Source: an uncultured Clostridia bacterium (GTDB lineage: Bacteria; Bacillota; Clostridia; UBA1381). Taken from it: 6,390 bases of DNA. A program made the translations under genes and the position numbers. Location of the stretch: positions 1-6,390 of the forward strand of contig CAKSFY010000124.1 in NCBI GenBank assembly GCA_934454035.1, in the 5' to 3' direction. Shown here piece by piece: positions 1-6,233 of this stretch (the stretch's first letter is position 1; every line of letters begins with the position of its first letter). A model generated the notes under the pieces. That model was not told the DNA's origin. It saw only the letters and a list, made by a program, of their open reading frames with translations, and searched no databases.

Positions 1-39
1 TATGATTCTGAGTATTGTCAGTTTATTAGCAGTATTCAT
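1..39 (-). CDS. pgsA: Phosphatidylglycerophosphate synthase, N-terminal fragment (13 codons, cut by window edge)
   Basis: Reading leftward from an ATG at 39-37 gives MNTANKLTILRII, which runs off the window. This matches the typical N-terminus of CDP-diacylglycerol--glycerol-3-phosphate 3-phosphatidyltransferase (M-N-x-x-N-K-L-T-x-L-R-I), just before the first membrane helix. That enzyme is an integral membrane protein that makes phosphatidylglycerophosphate, the committed step to phosphatidylglycerol and cardiolipin. The start codon overlaps the rimO stop as ATGA. A strong Shine-Dalgarno sequence, GAAGGGAG at 53-46, lies six bases upstream inside rimO. In many Clostridia pgsA follows rimO directly, which supports the call. 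Only 13 residues are visible, so the identification rests on the N-terminal motif, the ribosome binding site and gene order; the catalytic CDP-alcohol phosphotransferase motif lies outside the window. Confidence 0.8.
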   Translation of the reverse strand, partial: MNTANKLTILRII

Positions 40-1379
40 TCCATGCTCCCTTCCGAAATCTGTCTGCCGGTAAGGTCATACTCATCCGCATCCAGTATTT
101 CCACCTTTACTATCTCTCCCAATTCAACCTCATCATCTGCCGCAAAATATACCAGCGAATCAACACCAATACTGTCTGCACGGCTTCTTCCGAAGTACAT
201 GAAATTGCTTTCATCATACCCTTCCGTCAAAACTTCTGCAACAGAAGATATTTTCTTTTTGTTATTTTCAAGCGATATTTTCTGCTGAATTGTCATAAGT
301 CTGTCCAGGCGCTCCGCCTTTGTTTCCTCATCAATCTGGTCATCGAAATTTGCCGCCGGCGTATCCTCCTCTTTTGAATAAGCAAACACGCCTGCACGGT
401 CAAATCTTATTTTCTCCGCAAATTCACACAACTCTTCAAACTGCTGCTCCGTCTCACCCGGAAAACCTACAATCAGTGATGTTCTTATTGTACAATCGGG
501 CATTTTTTCCCTGATGTAAGCAATTTTCTCTTCAATTTCCTCACGGTTTGTCCTGCGTGCCATTCTCCTCAAAATGTCGTTATTTATATGCTGAATCGGC
601 ATATCGATATAGTTACATATCTTGTCGTACTTCGCCATTGTGTCAATCAATTCTTTCGTGATTGCCTCGGTATAGAAATAATGCACTCTTATCCACTTGA
701 TTTTCTCTATCCCGACAAGCTCCGAAAGCAGTTCGGAAAGCGCGTAATGTCCGTAGATGTCGATACCGTAACGCGTTGTATCCTGCGCAATCAGAATAAG
801 CTCCTTTACTCCGCTTTCGGCAAGCTCCTTTGCCTCCGAAACAATATCCTCAATTGTTCTGCTTCTGAATCTTCCTCTTATCATCGGAATAGCGCAGTAA
901 GTGCAATGGTTGTCGCACCCGTCCGCAATTTTAAGATAAGCCGTATATGACGGAGTTGATAAAATTCTCGGCAGCCCCTCCTCGGGAGTTCGGTCGATAT
1001 GTCCTGCAAGCACCGGTTTTTCGCCGCCCATTGCCTTTTCTATTACCTCGGCAATTTTATCATAGTCGCCTGTTCCCACAACTGCGTCCGCTTCGGGCAA
1101 TTCTTTCAGAATTTCGTCATGATACCGTTCGGCAAGACAGCCTGATACAATCAAAAGCTTACACCGCCCTTTTTTGTACTCTGCCATATCCAGAACAGTA
1201 TCGATAGATTCCTGCTTTGCAGACTCTATAAATCCGCAGGTGTTCACAACTATCACGTCCGCATTTTCCGGCTCAGACACCAATCTGTGCCCGTAGGATG
1301 CCAATATTCCCAGCATCGTTTCGGCGTCCGTCTGATTTTTGGCACACCCGAGTGAAACCATTCCTATGTTATAACCCAT
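36..1379 (-). CDS. rimO: Ribosomal protein S12 methylthiotransferase RimO
   Basis: This 447-residue protein is a radical-SAM methylthiotransferase, predicted to add a methylthio group to the conserved aspartate of ribosomal protein S12 in the cytoplasm. The N-terminal UPF0004-type domain supplies the second iron-sulfur cluster through Cys12 (SLGCAKNQTDAE), Cys48 (NTCGF) and Cys81 (SGCLAER). The radical-SAM cluster motif is Cys155-x3-Cys159-x2-Cys162, followed by AIPxxRGRFRSR. A C-terminal TRAM-like segment (about 375-441) should bind RNA or the S12 target. The start SLGCAKNxxD and overall length fit RimO better than MiaB, which usually begins with a longer extension and has a different context. 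The start ATG directly follows the recX stop (TAAATG), with GAAAGGG nine bases upstream at 1395-1389. Its end overlaps pgsA. All six cluster cysteines are present, so it should be active. Confidence 0.95.
   Translation of the reverse strand: MGYNIGMVSLGCAKNQTDAETMLGILASYGHRLVSEPENADVIVVNTCGFIESAKQESIDTVLDMAEYKKGRCKLLIVSGCLAERYHDEILKELPEADAVVGTGDYDKIAEVIEKAMGGEKPVLAGHIDRTPEEGLPRILSTPSYTAYLKIADGCDNHCTYCAIPMIRGRFRSRTIEDIVSEAKELAESGVKELILIAQDTTRYGIDIYGHYALSELLSELVGIEKIKWIRVHYFYTEAITKELIDTMAKYDKICNYIDMPIQHINNDILRRMARRTNREEIEEKIAYIREKMPDCTIRTSLIVGFPGETEQQFEELCEFAEKIRFDRAGVFAYSKEEDTPAANFDDQIDEETKAERLDRLMTIQQKISLENNKKKISSVAEVLTEGYDESNFMYFGRSRADSIGVDSLVYFAADDEVELGEIVKVEILDADEYDLTGRQISEGSME
46..53 (-). 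promoter_or_regulatory. Ribosome binding site for pgsA, inside the end of rimO
   Basis: The minus strand reads GAAGGGAG here, six bases before the ATG at 39-37. It decides the pgsA start and shows that the short reading frame leaving the window is really translated. Because it lies within the last codons of rimO, the two genes are likely translationally coupled. Confidence 0.75.
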
Positions 1380-1850
1380 TTATTCATACCCTTTCTTTAG
1401 CTCTTCAATGCAGCCTTTAATATCGTCATATTTATATCCCTTTGCCGCAAAATAACGGATAGCCCGTTCAATGCTTTTCTTTTCAAAATCACCCTTAAGC
1501 TTTTTTTCCATAAGCGGCATTAGCGTATCTCTCTCATCAAATTCAAGCTCTTCCAAAGCCTCATCTATATACTCCGGCTTTATTCCGCGCATTTTCAAAT
1601 CCTGTCTGATTCTCATACGGCCGAATTTTTTTAAGTTTGCAAGCTCGCGTGCCTTTGCCGAAGCATACTTTAAATCATCCAAAAATCCGTATTCTGTCAG
1701 AAATTCCGCCGCAGAGTCAATATCCTCTTTTAAAGCTCCGGCGCGCGTCAGTTTTTGGCGCAATTCGTATTCCGAATGTGAGCGGAATTCCAGAAGCCGT
1801 AAAGCCTTTTCCTTTGTTTGTTCCTTTGTAAGCTGTTTTTCCATTATCAT
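1380..1850 (-). CDS. recX: Regulatory protein RecX
   Basis: The 156-residue product has the RecX arrangement of repeated three-helix units. Recognisable blocks are ALRLLEFRSHSEYELRQKL (16-34), the acidic YGFLDDLKYA segment (54-63) and a KKFGRMRIRQDLKMRGI block (74-90), followed by a degenerate third unit ending near 150. RecX proteins bind along RecA filaments and limit or tune strand exchange and SOS induction; the protein is cytoplasmic. It lies between an HD-domain gene and rimO, abutting both as TAAATG, and not next to recA, which is not in this window. The start at 1850 has no clear Shine-Dalgarno sequence in the preceding 20 bases, and neither does a second in-frame ATG two codons later (1844), so initiation probably depends on ribosomes finishing the upstream HD gene. 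The exact start is therefore uncertain by two codons. Confidence 0.9.
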   Translation of the reverse strand: MIMEKQLTKEQTKEKALRLLEFRSHSEYELRQKLTRAGALKEDIDSAAEFLTEYGFLDDLKYASAKARELANLKKFGRMRIRQDLKMRGIKPEYIDEALEELEFDERDTLMPLMEKKLKGDFEKKSIERAIRYFAAKGYKYDDIKGCIEELKKGYE

Positions 1851-3038
1851 TTATATGCGGAAGTAATCGAACAGTTGTCCGAAATCCACTCCTGCAATTT
1901 CCTTATTTTCGTATTTTTCAAACAAATTATGATACCCCGACTGCATTTGCTCCGACTGAATCCCGTACCGAAGCGACATATACGCTTCAAGATAAGCCGA
2001 AAAATGGTCGCAGGCTCTTATAATTTCGCCGTCAATCGGCATAAATTTTGCATCATTATATTTCCGGTTTATTTCCTCGGAGGTTACATGAAGAATATTC
2101 CCGTCCATAATGATTCTTGACGCAAATTCGTCCTGAGTCATATATCTGAACTCATCATGCCATTCTTTCGGGATAAGCGGAAATATAACCGTGTTCATCT
2201 GCTCATCTTCAATTTCCTTTATCAGATTGTCAAGTCCTTTTACCGACGCCTTGACCGGGGATACAATATCCCTTGTAAGAACCTCGGGCAAATCATGAAA
2301 AAGCGCCGCAAAGAAATTATTTACAAGTCTTTGTTCGCATGCCTCCAGCTCAAGTGAGCAAAGATAAGATAATATCGCCACAACAAGCATATGTCCCATA
2401 ACAAATGTCTGCGGCATACGAACGGCTCTTGACCACCTCTGCTGATAGCGAAGCTTTCCGATAAGCGACAAAAATTCCTTTAAATCCGGGTTGGTGGCAA
2501 AATTTTGGAATCCGTCAAAAGTGTTGCAGCGCGCAAGTCCTCTGGTAACCTCCGTTTTTACCTGCTCGATTCCGTAGGTGTTGAGATTCTGCGGATATAT
2601 CACGCTAAACTCCCAGTCTGTTGCAAAATAATGTGCTGCCTTTAAAATTTTCTTTTCCTTTTCGGCATAGCCGTCCTCCAGAAAATACCGTTTCATTTTC
2701 TCATAGAAGCCGCCCTTTAAACTTTCGGTCTGACCTTTAAGCTGTTCTATAACCCATTGGTTTATCTGCTTTCCCTTTTCTTTCATCAGCTTGTGATAAA
2801 CAGGCGGCTTTATATCGGTAAGAACTATTCTGTGCAGAAACTCAAAAATTCCGCCTTCCAAAAGCTTTAGTGCGTCATAGTTTCCCTCACCCTCGCATTT
2901 TGCAAGCACATATGCGTAAAACATTTTATGTGCCTGCTTATCAAGCTCGGTAAATCCTACCCACGGTCTTATATGGTCATTCCACCTCTGAATAGACGCC
3001 GCAACATATATTTGCGAAATCAATGACTTTCTTATCAT
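1851..3038 (-). CDS. YfbR-like HD-domain phosphohydrolase with two HD-type halves
   Basis: This 395-residue soluble protein has a C-terminal half that matches the 5'-deoxynucleotidase YfbR family. It shows Arg201-Trp202, His216, His248-Asp249, Glu252 and Asp344, and the phrase HDLPEVLTRDIVSPVK resembles the YfbR active-site segment HDASEVLTGDLPTPVK. YfbR enzymes are metal-dependent and remove phosphate from deoxynucleoside 5'-monophosphates, so a role in nucleotide pool control is likely; the substrate is inferred. The protein is about twice the length of E. coli YfbR. The first half looks like a decayed copy: Gln17-Arg18-Trp19, His37, His69-Arg70, VLTDIKPPV and ILKAAHYF (131-138) line up with the second half, but the metal aspartates are Arg70 and His136. 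It is the first gene of the recX-rimO-pgsA operon. The start at 3038 has GGGAGGG (3054-3048) nine bases upstream. General HD-hydrolase assignment is firm; exact activity is not. Confidence 0.85.
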   Translation of the reverse strand: MIRKSLISQIYVAASIQRWNDHIRPWVGFTELDKQAHKMFYAYVLAKCEGEGNYDALKLLEGGIFEFLHRIVLTDIKPPVYHKLMKEKGKQINQWVIEQLKGQTESLKGGFYEKMKRYFLEDGYAEKEKKILKAAHYFATDWEFSVIYPQNLNTYGIEQVKTEVTRGLARCNTFDGFQNFATNPDLKEFLSLIGKLRYQQRWSRAVRMPQTFVMGHMLVVAILSYLCSLELEACEQRLVNNFFAALFHDLPEVLTRDIVSPVKASVKGLDNLIKEIEDEQMNTVIFPLIPKEWHDEFRYMTQDEFASRIIMDGNILHVTSEEINRKYNDAKFMPIDGEIIRACDHFSAYLEAYMSLRYGIQSEQMQSGYHNLFEKYENKEIAGVDFGQLFDYFRI

Positions 3039-3073
3039 ATACGTAATCCCTCCCGAAAGCCGAAGCTTGCTTC

Positions 3074-3111
3074 ATTATATAATATTATACCATACTTTTT
3101 CAAAAAAACAA
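3074..3111 (-). promoter_or_regulatory. Promoter region for the HD-recX-rimO-pgsA operon, two possible -10 boxes
   Basis: On the minus strand TTGTTT (3111-3106) is followed 16 bases later by TATAAT (3089-3084), which also has an extended -10 TG (3092-3091). A second pair, TTGAAA (3103-3098) and TATAAT (3079-3074), has an 18-base spacer. Either would give a leader of roughly 30-40 bases before the HD gene's GGGAGGG ribosome binding site. The region lies immediately after the araC-type gene's stop codon. The boxes are read by eye; which one is used cannot be told. Confidence 0.65.
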
Positions 3112-3117
3112 GTATAT

Positions 3118-3927
3118 TTAAAGAATTTCGCTTCTTATATTATTGATATGTGCCCTCGGCGATATTCCCATTTTCTTTTTAAAAACCTTTGAAAAATACA
3201 ATGGGTCTGTATATCCGCATAAAAGCGATATATCCGATATACCTGTCATCCCTCCGTCCATAAGCGTGCAGGCATACTGAATCCTTATGGTTGAAATATA
3301 ATCCGAAACCCCCGTCTTAAGCTCCTTTTTAAACACCGATGAGATATATTTTTCGCTGTACGAAAGTTCTCTGCCTATTGTTTTAAGACTTAAACCCGGC
3401 AGATTAAAATTATCATCTATATATTTTTTTATTCTCATAACCGTATCCGTATTTTTATCGGCATTATTTTTTTCGCGGCGGTCGCTTAATACCGAAAATG
3501 CATATAGCAACACCGCCTCGCTTCTAAAATCGGACGCGTCGCCCTCTATCGCCTGCCGCCACAGGGCGTCAATTTCTTCCATACCCGAAAAAACACAATT
3601 TCCCGAATTAATTCCCAGTTTATCCAAAATCATATTCGCTCTGACACCGATAAAACTTATATATATAAGTTCAAAATCCTTTGTCTCATCAATAATATAA
3701 GGGACAGAGGGAAACATAAAAAACAAATCTCCGGATTTAAGCTTTTTTTCCTTTCCGTATACAAAAAGTTTCCCTTCGCCGCCGGCAACATATGCCGCTC
3801 TGTATGTTGACAGAATATTTTCATTCCTGTAATTTGCCTCTTCGGTCTCATATACAAAATTAATTATATTTATTCCGCCCACTTCACTGTTTGCCGGGAT
3901 AAATCTGCAAATGTTCCTGTTCTTCAT
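3118..3927 (-). CDS. AraC-family transcriptional regulator with N-terminal sensor region
   Basis: The 269-residue product has an AraC-type DNA-binding region at its C-terminus. The first helix-turn-helix lies around 178-200 (LSLKTIGRELSYSEKYISSVFKK). The second, with the family signature, lies around 228-260: ISDISLLCGYTDPLYFSKVF, then KKxGISPRAH. The N-terminal part (about 20-110) is beta-rich with a GDLFFMFPSVPYII block (66-79), as in the cupin-like AraC_binding domain that senses sugars or related small molecules. The protein is cytoplasmic and presumably controls the divergent enzyme-transporter operon and perhaps itself; this is inferred from position. The start at 3927 has GGGTGGG (3941-3935) seven bases upstream and a near-consensus promoter beyond. 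No terminator hairpin is visible after its stop at 3118, so some transcripts may continue into the HD-recX operon. Confidence 0.92.
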   Translation of the reverse strand: MKNRNICRFIPANSEVGGINIINFVYETEEANYRNENILSTYRAAYVAGGEGKLFVYGKEKKLKSGDLFFMFPSVPYIIDETKDFELIYISFIGVRANMILDKLGINSGNCVFSGMEEIDALWRQAIEGDASDFRSEAVLLYAFSVLSDRREKNNADKNTDTVMRIKKYIDDNFNLPGLSLKTIGRELSYSEKYISSVFKKELKTGVSDYISTIRIQYACTLMDGGMTGISDISLLCGYTDPLYFSKVFKKKMGISPRAHINNIRSEIL

Positions 3928-3959
3928 AAACTAACCCACCCTTTTGCTTTATTACTCAA

Positions 3960-3988
3960 ATTATATCACCATTTTTTTTGGCAGTCAA
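3960..3988 (-). promoter_or_regulatory. Promoter of the AraC-family regulator gene
   Basis: The minus strand carries TTGACT (3988-3983), a 17-base spacer and a perfect TATAAT (3965-3960), with an extended -10 TG at 3968-3967. Predicted transcription starts near 3953, giving a leader of about 26 bases before the ATG at 3927. This is the closest match to the sigma-A consensus in the window. Confidence 0.75.
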
Positions 3989-4012
3989 TATAAATATATT
4001 ACTTTTTTCTAT

Positions 4013-4038
4013 ATTTACATAGAATTTTTCCATTTACA
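4013..4038. repeat. ATTTACA direct repeats, candidate AraC-type operator
   Basis: ATTTACA occurs at 4013-4019 and again at 4032-4038 in the same orientation, 19 bases start to start. Each copy is preceded by a T-run and a C (TTTTTTC at 4003-4009, TTTTTCC at 4025-4031). The second copy contains the -35 box of the plus-strand operon. AraC-family proteins commonly bind direct repeats about two helical turns apart next to or overlapping the -35, so the placement suits an activator site. In AT-rich DNA a seven-base match can arise by chance, so this is a candidate only. Confidence 0.35.
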
Positions 4039-4061
4039 ATTTATAAAAAAAGTGATATTCT
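4033..4061 (+). promoter_or_regulatory. Promoter of the enzyme-transporter operon
   Basis: TTTACA (4033-4038), a 17-base spacer and TATTCT (4056-4061) with an extended -10 TG at 4053-4054 form a plausible but imperfect sigma-A promoter. It is weaker than the divergent regulator promoter, as expected for an activator-dependent operon. Predicted start is near 4068, leaving a very short leader that begins just before the AAGGAGG ribosome binding site at 4071-4077. Confidence 0.6.
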
Positions 4062-4085
4062 ACAGTTAACAAGGAGGTTATTACC

Positions 4086-5390
4086 ATGAAAAAAATCAAA
4101 ATAGGCGTCCTCGGCGGCTACAGAGGAACAAGTATGATAAACTACTGCAAAATAGCAAATAACGCAGAGGTTGTTGCCATATGCGACAATCAGCCGGTTG
4201 TTCTTGAAGAACAGAAAAAGCATCTTAAGGATTACCCCGTAACATTCTATGATAATTTTGAAGACTTTATCAAGCACGATATGGATGCTGTTGTACTTGC
4301 AAACTTTGCAACAGAGCATGCTCCGTTTGCAATCAGATGCATGAAAGAGGGAAAACATGTATTTTCCGAGGTTCTGCCGGTTCAGACAATGAAAGAGGCT
4401 GTTGAGCTTATAGAAGCCGTTGAAGAAACCGGAATGACCTATGCATACGGTGAAAATTACTGCTATATGCCCGCTCCGTACGAAATGAGGAGACTTTACA
4501 GACTTAACAAAATAGGTGAATTTGAATACGGCGAATGTGAATACGTTCACAACTGCGAACCGATTTGGGCATCAATCACCTACGGCGACAAAAATCATTG
4601 GAGAAACAATATGTACTCCACTTTCTACTGCACACATTCAATAGGTCCGATAATCCATGCAACAGGCTTAAGACCGGTAAAAGTAACCGGATTTGAAAGC
4701 ACCAAAAACGAAAGACAGTTAAGCGGCGGAGCTAAGGGTGCGGATATAGGCATCGAAATGATTACTCTTGAAAACGGAGCAATCGTAAAGAGTATTCACG
4801 GCGGACTTTACAAAAACTCCATATGGTACTCTATGTACGGCAACAAAGGCAAAATGGAATCCGCCCGCGAGGGAACAAACTGCGATGATATTGCAAGAAT
4901 TTATGTCAACTGCGATGATTTCCCCGGTCAGAACAAGCCGGATCATGTAGAAGATTACAAGCCTGTAAGAGATCATGATGACATAGGCGGCAGCTTCGGT
5001 CACGGCGGCTCGGACTTTTATATAATGTACAACTTTGTTCAAAAGCTTTTGGGAAGCGAGGACGCGGACATAATCGATGTTTACGAAGCTTTGGATATGT
5101 CACTGCCCGGAATGTTCGCATACAGATCAATTTTGGACGGCAACACTCCAAAGGAAATTCCGAATTTAAGAGATAAAAAAGAGCGTGACAAATGGCGTAA
5201 TGATACTGCCTGCACAGACCCGAATGTTGCCGGAGACATGCTTTTGCCCACCTGTGCAACAGGCACTCCCGATATAGACGACAAAGTTTACGAAAATATG
5301 TACAACAAATGGCAGGCAGATTTAAAGAGCGATGACGGCTATTCCCACTTGGCATTTACACAGGGCGAAATAAAAAGAAAGGACAAATAA
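4086..5390 (+). CDS. Gfo/Idh/MocA-fold NAD-dependent enzyme, GH109-like
   Basis: This 434-residue cytoplasmic protein has an N-terminal Rossmann fold: GVLGGYRG (7-14) for dinucleotide binding, and Asp34 at the end of the second strand, which favours NAD(H) over NADP(H). The usual EKP lysine motif is replaced by Glu95-Val-Leu-Pro98. Further blocks are ENYCY (123-127), YVHN (153-156), NHWR (170-173), THSIGP (183-188) with His184 at the usual catalytic position, and HGGSD (306-310). From memory these resemble GH109 glycosidases, which use bound NAD+ to oxidise the sugar transiently, eliminate the glycoside and re-reduce. A plain sugar dehydrogenase or 3-keto-glycoside enzyme is also possible. 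There is no signal peptide, unlike many exported GH109 proteins, so the substrate must be inside the cell. The start has AAGGAGG (4071-4077) eight bases upstream. It abuts the transporter gene and is divergent from the AraC-type regulator. Confidence 0.85.
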   Translation: MKKIKIGVLGGYRGTSMINYCKIANNAEVVAICDNQPVVLEEQKKHLKDYPVTFYDNFEDFIKHDMDAVVLANFATEHAPFAIRCMKEGKHVFSEVLPVQTMKEAVELIEAVEETGMTYAYGENYCYMPAPYEMRRLYRLNKIGEFEYGECEYVHNCEPIWASITYGDKNHWRNNMYSTFYCTHSIGPIIHATGLRPVKVTGFESTKNERQLSGGAKGADIGIEMITLENGAIVKSIHGGLYKNSIWYSMYGNKGKMESAREGTNCDDIARIYVNCDDFPGQNKPDHVEDYKPVRDHDDIGGSFGHGGSDFYIMYNFVQKLLGSEDADIIDVYEALDMSLPGMFAYRSILDGNTPKEIPNLRDKKERDKWRNDTACTDPNVAGDMLLPTCATGTPDIDDKVYENMYNKWQADLKSDDGYSHLAFTQGEIKRKDK

Positions 5391-6233
5391 ATGTACTACT
5401 TCCTGCTATCGTTTGCCTCTTTGCTTTTTGCATCGCAATTTTTGTTTAATCAAAAATTTCAGGCAGAATACGGAGATACCCTTTATTCGGCGCTTTTGTT
5501 CACCGGTTACACATCGCTGATAAGCTTTTTTGCCATGTTGGCAATCGGCGGCTTCAAGGCTGAAATTACTTTATTTTCCGTTTTGGTTGCACTTGTATAT
5601 TCGTTTGTGAGTATTTCTTATTCATATGTGAGTATCAAGGCATTCAATACAGTAAATCTTTCCGTCTATTCTGTCTTTGCAATGCTGGGAGGTATGCTGC
5701 TTCCGTTTTTATACGGCGTATGGTTTCAGGGAGAGCCGCTTACAACCGGAAAGTTTATAAGCTGCCTGCTTATTGTAATTGCTCTTTCCATGACAGTTAC
5801 AAAGGGCAGCTCCGGCGGCGGCGCAGTATATTACATACTTGTATTTCTGCTTAACGGATTGTGCGGAGTTATTTCGGCATTTCATCAGTCAAACCCCAAC
5901 GCGGTCGGCAGCGTCAGCTTTATGATGCTTAACAGGCTCATGGCAGTAATTATTTGCCTTGCCGTCTGGGCAATATTTTTCCGAAAACCTATCGGTTTAA
6001 ATAAACGCGGACTTATATATTCGGTCGGATTTGCGCTTTTCTGCGGCTTCGGGAATCTGATCGCATTGGTATCGCTGAAATTTCTGCCTGCGTCGGTGCA
6101 ATATCCTATTATAACAGGCGGCGTAATGGCGATATCACTTTTTATAAGCCTTATCCGCCGTGAAAAAGTGACGCCGAAAAATATAATTTCCGCAGCATTT
6201 GCTTTTGCGGCGACAATATTTGTAACAATGTAA
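5391..6233 (+). CDS. EamA/DMT-superfamily membrane transporter
   Basis: The 280-residue product is strongly hydrophobic, with about ten predicted membrane helices (roughly 1-20, 31-52, 60-82, 87-110, 119-137, 146-164, 173-197, 206-229, 236-255 and 262-279). That is the two-times-five architecture of the drug/metabolite transporter superfamily. The end of the first half carries FQGEPLTTGKFISCLLIVIAL (112-132), the G-E-x-L-T motif typical of EamA domains, and the second half ends with a related RREKVTPKNII segment (256-266). Substrates in this superfamily range over sugars, amino acids, nucleotides and drugs, and cannot be read from sequence. Its ATG directly follows the stop of the Gfo/Idh/MocA gene (TAAATG), with AAAGGA (5378-5383) seven bases upstream, so the two are co-transcribed and probably act on the same compound. 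Whether it imports the substrate or exports a product is open. Confidence 0.85.
   Translation: MYYFLLSFASLLFASQFLFNQKFQAEYGDTLYSALLFTGYTSLISFFAMLAIGGFKAEITLFSVLVALVYSFVSISYSYVSIKAFNTVNLSVYSVFAMLGGMLLPFLYGVWFQGEPLTTGKFISCLLIVIALSMTVTKGSSGGGAVYYILVFLLNGLCGVISAFHQSNPNAVGSVSFMMLNRLMAVIICLAVWAIFFRKPIGLNKRGLIYSVGFALFCGFGNLIALVSLKFLPASVQYPIITGGVMAISLFISLIRREKVTPKNIISAAFAFAATIFVTM

Noticed and set aside
320..1207. Plus-strand frames opposite rimO
   Set aside because: rimO has all its cluster cysteines and normal length on the other strand; these frames show no motif.
1471..2120. Plus-strand frames opposite recX and the end of the HD gene
   Set aside because: They are antisense to well-supported genes, with low-complexity serine-, phenylalanine- and lysine-rich translations typical of shadow frames.
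3062..3073. Inverted repeat GAAGC-TT-GCTTC in the HD operon leader
   Set aside because: It can form only about four base pairs around a tight loop, too weak to call a riboswitch or attenuator.
4041..4550. Reverse-strand frame spanning the divergent region and the start of the Gfo/Idh/MocA gene
   Set aside because: It covers the promoter and ribosome binding site of a well-supported gene, and its translation resembles no protein family I know.
4719..5355. Several overlapping reverse-strand frames inside the Gfo/Idh/MocA gene
   Set aside because: They are shadows of codon bias in the real gene; none has a family motif or a convincing start.
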